Shown here one piece after another: positions 59,401-64,000 of a DNA stretch of 64,000 bases. Source of the stretch: Acanthaster planci (Eukaryota > Echinodermata > Asteroidea > Valvatida > Acanthasteridae). A program made the position numbers and the translations under genes. Under the pieces are notes generated by a model that ran no database searches, was not told where the DNA came from, and worked only from the letters and a program-made list of their open reading frames with translations. Location: the NCBI RefSeq assembly GCF_001949145.1, contig NW_019091425.1:654575-718574 (forward strand). The letters run 5' to 3'. Every line of letters begins with the position of its first letter. Within the stretch, counting starts at the first letter, position 1.

Positions 59401-62400
59401 CTTAGTTTTTTTCCTGTAGGGCGTTCCTTCCATCCTGCGACATGCACTGGGATGCACTGAGTGTAATCTGAAAATGATGGTTGTTCCATTCTGCTCTAGC
59501 CTGCACAACCTCCACAGTTTCCCATACCACCTCACTAGAAAGAGGATGTCATCTTCAGTCCAGCTTGTGGGAAACCTGTGTCCTGAAAAACAGTACTTCT
59601 GGGTTTGTTGTTTTCTGAAAGGAATTGTGGTTTCACGGGTCACTACTCGTTATGGAAATGAGAACTTAGCTCCAATAAAGCCCACAAACACACGCTCATA
59701 TTCTCACCTACTCTTTCCTACTTCATGGCTGTCCCGCTCCATCGATTGCCTGTGCCCTGCCCCTTAGCTTTCCTGTATCTGGTGCACCCTTGATTCCACG
59801 GCAAGTCTTTTGTAGCACTACTTAAAAAACACCAGTCAGTGATGTTTGGAAAAAATCAGTCTGAATATATGGCCCAGCCTTTAAAATGAGTCACAAGTCA
59901 CCAGAGCCACTTTTGACTTCTTAGGCCTTTAAAATCTTGCATGCTGTAAATCACTAGGAACCTACAGGAAGTCCATTTTCATGAGAAGGCCAAACTGAGT
60001 TGATACATCATAACAAAGAGCTCTGTTTGCTCTGTCCAATGCAAACTAAAAACCAAATTACAAAAAGAAAGTACCCTACGACTCTTTTTATGGAATCTGG
60101 CCACAGATGTGCTTTTGCATATCGTGTTTAGTTTTAATACCGTGTCAATTGATCAAAAACAGAATTCAGGTTAAGCAGTGACGACGCTTACAGTTTGTGG
60201 CACTGCTTTGCAAAGTATAACATTGGCCCAACCAGTGATGGGTCATGCCTGGTTACTGTTTCCTTCCGGCTTTGAGTTTTTCCCTGAGCGATGTACTGCA
60301 AAGAAAGTATGACCTTTGCCTTTGACACCACGGTGGCATGGACAACACTAACTTTGAAACTTTTCAGGGGCTGCGAAGGCAGACTTTTGACTCCTTGTTT
60401 TTGAGTACGTTCCATTAACTCAGGGGAAATGCCAAAAAAGTGGTTGGTTGTTTTTCTTTATATGTGCATAACCCATTTAATGTTCACATAGCCTAATCGT
60501 GCCAGCTGCAGTCAAATATCTGAACTAGCCCTTGTGGGAAGTCCCAAAAATCTCATTTAAAGACAACATGCACGGAGCATCCACATGCACTGCAGCACTT
60601 TCTCAGTTCTTTTGTTCATTGCACAATTAAAGTGGGTTAAAGTTGAACAAATGGAAAAACTTGTTTAAAAATTTGAGTTTACCGACTCCTATTAGCAGCG
60701 CATGAGACGCAAGGGAAGGAATAACAACACGATGCTGCCATAAGCACGCAGTTGTCTTTGGAGGTCCTCCGTTTGAACAGTCAATTGAGCCCAAAAAATA
60801 CATGCACACAGTGTAGATCTTGGAGAACTTGGTGGTCATCACTCAGGACTTGAAAGGTCCTGAAATCTCAACTTGAGAGAAGAAAGTTTATTTTGCTGAG
60901 ATTAGTCTAGACCTCATTCATTCTCCTTGGATGAAATGGGGTGGAAAACACACAGTCTAGAACAGTTGGACGTTTTCCCCACAGCCAATATATGACCCAA
61001 CCTGTACAAGATGAACTTGAAGCTTTACGTGTTGTTTCAAGCCTCCAGTGTCTTGAAGTGGACGTCAAGACTTCTCGTCTTTGACAGGGCTCTGTCTTTT
61101 TTATTCCAGTTTGTGAGACGGCAAATGATTGCACAGAATTTGCCAATGGAATTTGTGAAAATGAGAAGTTCTGTACTTACGAAGGTAAGAGGCTGACATT
61201 TGGCTCAGTCCTTGATCAATTTTTTTCCTTTCTTCAGCTGTTTTGTAACACAAGAGAACAGGAAATGGGTGAAAATTAAGGTAGAGTTGTGGTTGGTGTT
61301 CTAGCCCCTCTTGTAGAAGATGCTGTACTGCTATTTTAAGGAAAACACCTCTGACAGGTTGCAGTCTAGATTATTTTCAATCCACCAAACCTTGATACCA
61401 TGTTTTACAAAATTATCGCCACAATGTGCTGTAAAATTTGGTAATCTAGAGGCTTATTTGTTTAACGTGGATCTGGATTGGTACCAGTGATCTGTCATTA
61501 GTTCACCGACCCCAAAGCCTGCGTAATGGATGGAGGGAACCAGCGTCGAGATCACTGATTGAGATCCAGATCCATGTGAAACAAACAGGCCCTTTGTCAG
61601 GCCTTGGCCTAGTAATCTTCAAATATATGTAGTATAGTATATGTATAGTATATGTATGTATAGTATATTCAACTTCACAAGTTGACTTCAGATGACCTTA
61701 AGACATTCTGTTTCAGTTTCGGAACTCTTAATAATAACAAGTTCTGACCTGTGTACATTTGCCAATGTAGCTTACAACCATAATTAGGTATTTTAGATTC
61801 TAAATTCATAATAAGGCTTACTCATTTGTTTGACTTTTGAACTTGTTCAGATTTTGCCAGTTTGCATGTTTTTACTTGTTGGAGTCCCTTTTAACAGACT
61901 TTCTTTGTCAAATGGGCTTTAGAACTCACAACGTTAATGCCAACCTCCACTGGGCCCACCACAGGGCCAATAACTGCCCAAACCACTGGGCCAATGTCTT
62001 CAGGGCCACTGACCTCCAGTGACATGCCAACCTCCATTCTTCCTGCCTCACCAGGGCCGACCACCCCAGCAGAGACCACAACTGCCAGGCTGAGCACAGC
62101 TGGCCAGGCCACCACCAGTGGTGGGGCCACGACTAAGGCCCCGACCCCCCAGGCCAGCACTGTAGTGCCTGTTTTGACCTCTACCCTGGAGGCCACTGTG
62201 ACGCAGACACAATCACCAATAGAGGAGAAGATCAATGAAGTGACACAGAATTTGCCACCTAAAGTATGTCATTGTGACATTTTGGTTCTAGTCTGGAACC
62301 TTGATATGCCCCAACCGTGGCTGTACAGTGTGAGCCTCTGCTGCTGTACCAACGGGTTAGGTCTAGCATGCTTATCGCTCAAGGCAACCACTTAGAGCCT

Positions 62401-63615
62401 GTTTAATTCACACGGTTCCAGATTGCGATCAGTGATCCTTTGTTGGTTCATTAACACTAGAGCCCACCTAATGGATGGTGTGAATCAGCTTTGGGATCAC
62501 TCATTGAGATCAAGATCCGTGTGAATCAAACAGGTCCTTTGCTGTGTGTTCCATTTGGCCTGAAGCACACAGACGTATGACGTGTCTGTACACGGATGGA
62601 TGAACAACAACCCGATAAACTGCTGTTTATGTCCGTGTCACGTCTGATTCCGGTTGTGCTGCTGATCAGTTCAGGTGATTCACAGTGCCTTGCACCACTA
62701 AGAGGTTGCTGCGGAGGGGTCCTTTTCGTAGTGTATTGTAAGAAAACGGTCAACAAAAATGCTTTACACCTGCTGCACTGTGTTGCTTGGGGAACTTGAA
62801 TTGTTCTACTTTCTTTTGTCTGGGTTGAAGTTCCGGAAGTGTTAAGAGTTGGTGTTAAGTAATATGAAATGGGGATGTTTTTGTGAGGCACATAATGCTG
62901 CGATCAATGACACATTTCCTCAAATTGTGCACTAACGTTAACTCAGTTGCAAATTGAGGCAAGGCGGCCATTTTGTGGTCGACTACTTCATCACTTGAAA
63001 AGTGAAGTCTCCATGGTTATTTCCCTCCCCCAAGTCTTCTCTTGCCCTCCCCCCACTGGCACTTATCGTGCACGGGGTATCATTCTTGTATTTCCTTTGG
63101 AGAAGGTGAAGAGTAAAATCCAGAATCTGTGCACACAGTTGTCCCCAAGTGTTCAGTTACAAGATGAGATGCTTTCCGCCTGGCCACACTGCTGCACTCC
63201 CCCCCCACTTGCACCCAAGTATTGTAGAGTCTGGCACAGCTACCAGCCACCAAGGCCCAGATGCATGCTGCCCGCTTGCAGGCAAGGGGTGATGAGCAGT
63301 ATGTGGCGTCCGTGAAACAGTTCCTGACTCCACACTCATTGGTCTGTATTACAGGTGAAGAAGGTGGTGGAGGACCTGCTGCTGGTGAGGGACGACCTGG
63401 ACGGCGTCTCTGCAACCGACCCAACAACCTACCCGACGGTGAACATCACACAGAACACCATCAAGGCCGGACTGGAGGTCATCCGCAACATCACGGTGAA
63501 GGCCAACACCACACAGGACAACAAGCTGCAGGTTGACATCATCAAGGGAGCCTGGAACTTTCTCGCGGCCGTATCCACATCTGACAAATTCGTGGGGAAC
63601 GCCCAGCTTTTGGAC
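50273..63615 (+). CDS. secreted/membrane modular protein: signal peptide, Cys-rich, F5/8 type C, mucin-like, GAIN-like start; partial at 3' end
   Basis: I do not recognise a named orthologue. Exons: 50273-50302, 50461-50497, 50975-51147, 52444-52563, 53428-53596, 55078-55215, 56629-56810, 57506-57643, 59180-59324, 61110-61184, 61923-62263 and 63355-63615. They total 1809 nt and 603 codons, with phases consistent throughout; the gene runs on past the right edge. MSPVMSVFLGVGLLGALFW reads as a signal peptide. Residues 23-222 are Cys-rich with many N-glycosylation sequons (for example DCLCDVEWDCRDNMCWVE). Residues about 228-377 form an F5/8 type C (discoidin) domain: first Cys in KFCRSS, then GGWAPDLDD, IWIQVDLAEDTIISGIVTQG, FKIEYE and the closing FELLGC. 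Residues 378-402 are a small Cys module, 403-516 a Ser/Thr/Pro stretch, and 517-603 helical. The start ATG has A at -3; the same frame stays open further upstream, so the start is inferred. Confidence 0.8.
53679..53890. mobile_element. hAT-like MITE in an intron of the discoidin-mucin gene
   Basis: A 212-bp element. The left end is CAGTGTTGTAGTTGAGACCA-like; the right end reversed is CAGTTTTGTAGTCGAGACCA. Subterminal tracts are full of acaagacca words. Flanking 8-mers are ATTGGAAA and ATGGGAAG (6 of 8 match), consistent with an aged hAT duplication. Non-coding. Confidence 0.65.
55600..55690 (+). repeat. pyrimidine-rich tract in an intron
   Basis: About 90 bp that is almost all T and C on the plus strand, with T runs (ttttttt, ttttttttt) and ttctttctt words. 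It lies within the intron between the exons ending 55215 and starting 56629. Confidence 0.7.
56629..59324 (+). other. F5/8 type C (discoidin) domain, coded by three exons
   Basis: Exons 56629-56810, 57506-57643 and 59180-59324 together code one complete discoidin domain. It has the expected pair of terminal cysteines (KFC near the start, LLGC at the end), the core VDLAEDTIISGIVTQG and the C-terminal strand VGLRFELLGC. Family members bind phospholipid, carbohydrate or collagen through loops at one end of the beta-barrel; which ligand applies here is unknown. The intron after 56810 uses a GC donor. Confidence 0.85.
58077..58664 (-). mobile_element. piggyBac-like non-autonomous element flanked by TTAA
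   Basis: A 588-bp non-coding element with TTAA at both edges (58073-58076 and 58665-58668). The left end is TCATTTCCTGCCAGGG and the right end reversed is CAACTTCATGCCGGGG, so the ends are imperfect inverted repeats. TTAA duplication with such ends is the hallmark of piggyBac. Read from the right edge, the first 100 bases and a later block (cagcctggtcttttgttc, ttacagggccc) match the element at 2453. Confidence 0.7.
61451..61592. mobile_element. palindromic MITE, copy 1 (GGCCTGTTTGTTTCAC ends)
   Basis: About 142 bp in the intron before the mucin-like exon. The left end has ggcttatttgtttaacgtgg atctgg. The right end reversed has ggcctgtttgtttcacatgg atctgg. The interior shares agtgatc, ttcaccgac / ttcattaac and taatggatgg words with copy 2 at 62395. 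Confidence 0.65.
61622..61668 (+). repeat. TATAG/TATG microsatellite
   Basis: An irregular run of atatgtagtatagtatatgtatag-type units in the intron before the mucin-like exon. Confidence 0.8.
61923..62263 (+). other. mucin-like Ser/Thr/Pro exon
   Basis: A single 341-nt exon codes about 114 residues, of which the first 90 or so are dominated by Thr, Ser, Pro, Ala and Gly (for example STGPTTGPITAQTTGP). This composition is typical of an O-glycosylated stalk. The TAG acceptor at 61921-61922 is chosen over an ACAG at 61895-61898 because only the former restores frame after the phase-1 donor at 61184. The exon ends in a polar segment (EEKINEVTQNLPPK) that leads into the next helical exon. Confidence 0.8.
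62395..62537. mobile_element. palindromic MITE, copy 2
   Basis: About 143 bp in the intron after the mucin-like exon. The left end is gagcctgtttaattcacacgg; the right end reversed is ggacctgtttgattcacacgg. It is the same family as the element at 61451, with which it shares the inner words atcagtgatc, taatggatgg and ttgagatc. Confidence 0.7.
63355..63615 (+). other. helical exon resembling the start of a GAIN region
   Basis: The 87 codons have a run of amphipathic helices (VKKVVEDLLLVRDDL, IKAGLEVIRNITVKANT, VDIIKGAWNFLAAVSTS) with N-glycosylation sequons NIT, NIT and NTT. Position directly after a mucin stalk and the helix pattern recall GAIN subdomain A of adhesion GPCRs, where the GPS and seven-helix domain follow. 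Those parts would lie outside the window, so this is a hypothesis. The exon ends at a GTGAGA donor. Confidence 0.45.
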
Positions 63616-64000
63616 GTGAGACAGAACTTTTTTTGACGAAATGAATTTTTTTGGGGGGTGCTGAAGTTACAGTGTTGCACTTGCTCTTTTCAAACTTGCA
63701 CTGTTTCGTTAAAGGAATCAGTAAATGGAAAAAGATGAAGTATTTGTTGGGAGGAAGGAGCATAATAATCACACTAAATGTGAAAATATGTTAAAAATTT
63801 AAATCTCCAAAGTCAAGATAGATACTCACTCGTCGTTCATCTGGCAACCAATCAGAATACAGAAAAGATGCTGTCCCAAGATCAACGACCACGGGAAAAC
63901 AAAAACAATCCTCTTCTTGAACTCGAATGATGCAATTTGTCAACTTAAATAATTCCTGTCAGTCTTACAATCTGCCATACATTTCTCACTTTGTGCTCTC
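63616..64000 (+). other. intron of the discoidin-mucin gene to the window edge
   Basis: The last 385 bp follow the GTGAGA donor at 63616. No acceptor with coding sequence is seen, so the next exon is outside the window. Confidence 0.6.

Overview
This window is animal nuclear DNA. It holds intron-rich protein genes with GT-AG splice sites, long AT-rich introns and many decayed transposons. The proteins are close to vertebrate orthologues. The DNA is rich in the palindromic words TACATGTA and TAGGCCTA, which I associate with echinoderm and other invertebrate deuterostome genomes. A marine invertebrate deuterostome, perhaps an echinoderm, is my best guess; I cannot name the species. All exon boundaries were read by eye from splice signals, frame continuity and family similarity.

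Layout. (1) 235-3644, plus strand: a complete four-exon gene for the spliceosomal Sm protein G (SNRPG, 76 aa). Its introns carry a Mutator-like MITE and a piggyBac-like element. (2) 5419-14862, plus strand: a complete ten-exon gene for centractin (ARP1/ACTR1, 376 aa), the actin-related filament protein of dynactin. (3) 14863-20646: non-coding, with a small fold-back element and a tRNA-derived SINE. (4) 25614-20647, minus strand: a complete four-exon gene for mannosyl-oligosaccharide glucosidase (glucosidase I, MOGS, GH63, 944 aa), with a long cytosolic tail and a proline-rich insertion. (5) About 26.5-29.7 kb: an intronless, broken coding-like tract with TPR-like segments that I cannot identify. 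(6) 29.7-50.2 kb: a gene-poor region with two more SINE copies, a fold-back element, low-complexity CAAGTC/GAGTCC repeats and a hAT relic with a frameshifted BED zinc finger. (7) 50273-63615 and beyond the right edge, plus strand: the 5' part (12 exons, 603 codons) of a large secreted or membrane-anchored protein. In order it has a signal peptide, Cys-rich modules, an F5/8 type C (discoidin) domain, a short Cys-rich module, a Ser/Thr/Pro mucin-like stretch and a helical segment that resembles the start of an adhesion-GPCR GAIN region. Its introns carry a hAT MITE, a piggyBac-like element and a pair of related MITEs.

The genes do not form a functional cluster. Splicing, dynein-dynactin transport and ER N-glycan trimming are unrelated housekeeping roles, and the last gene is an extracellular adhesion or receptor protein. 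The least familiar items are the discoidin-mucin gene, the decayed TPR-like tract and the mobile elements.
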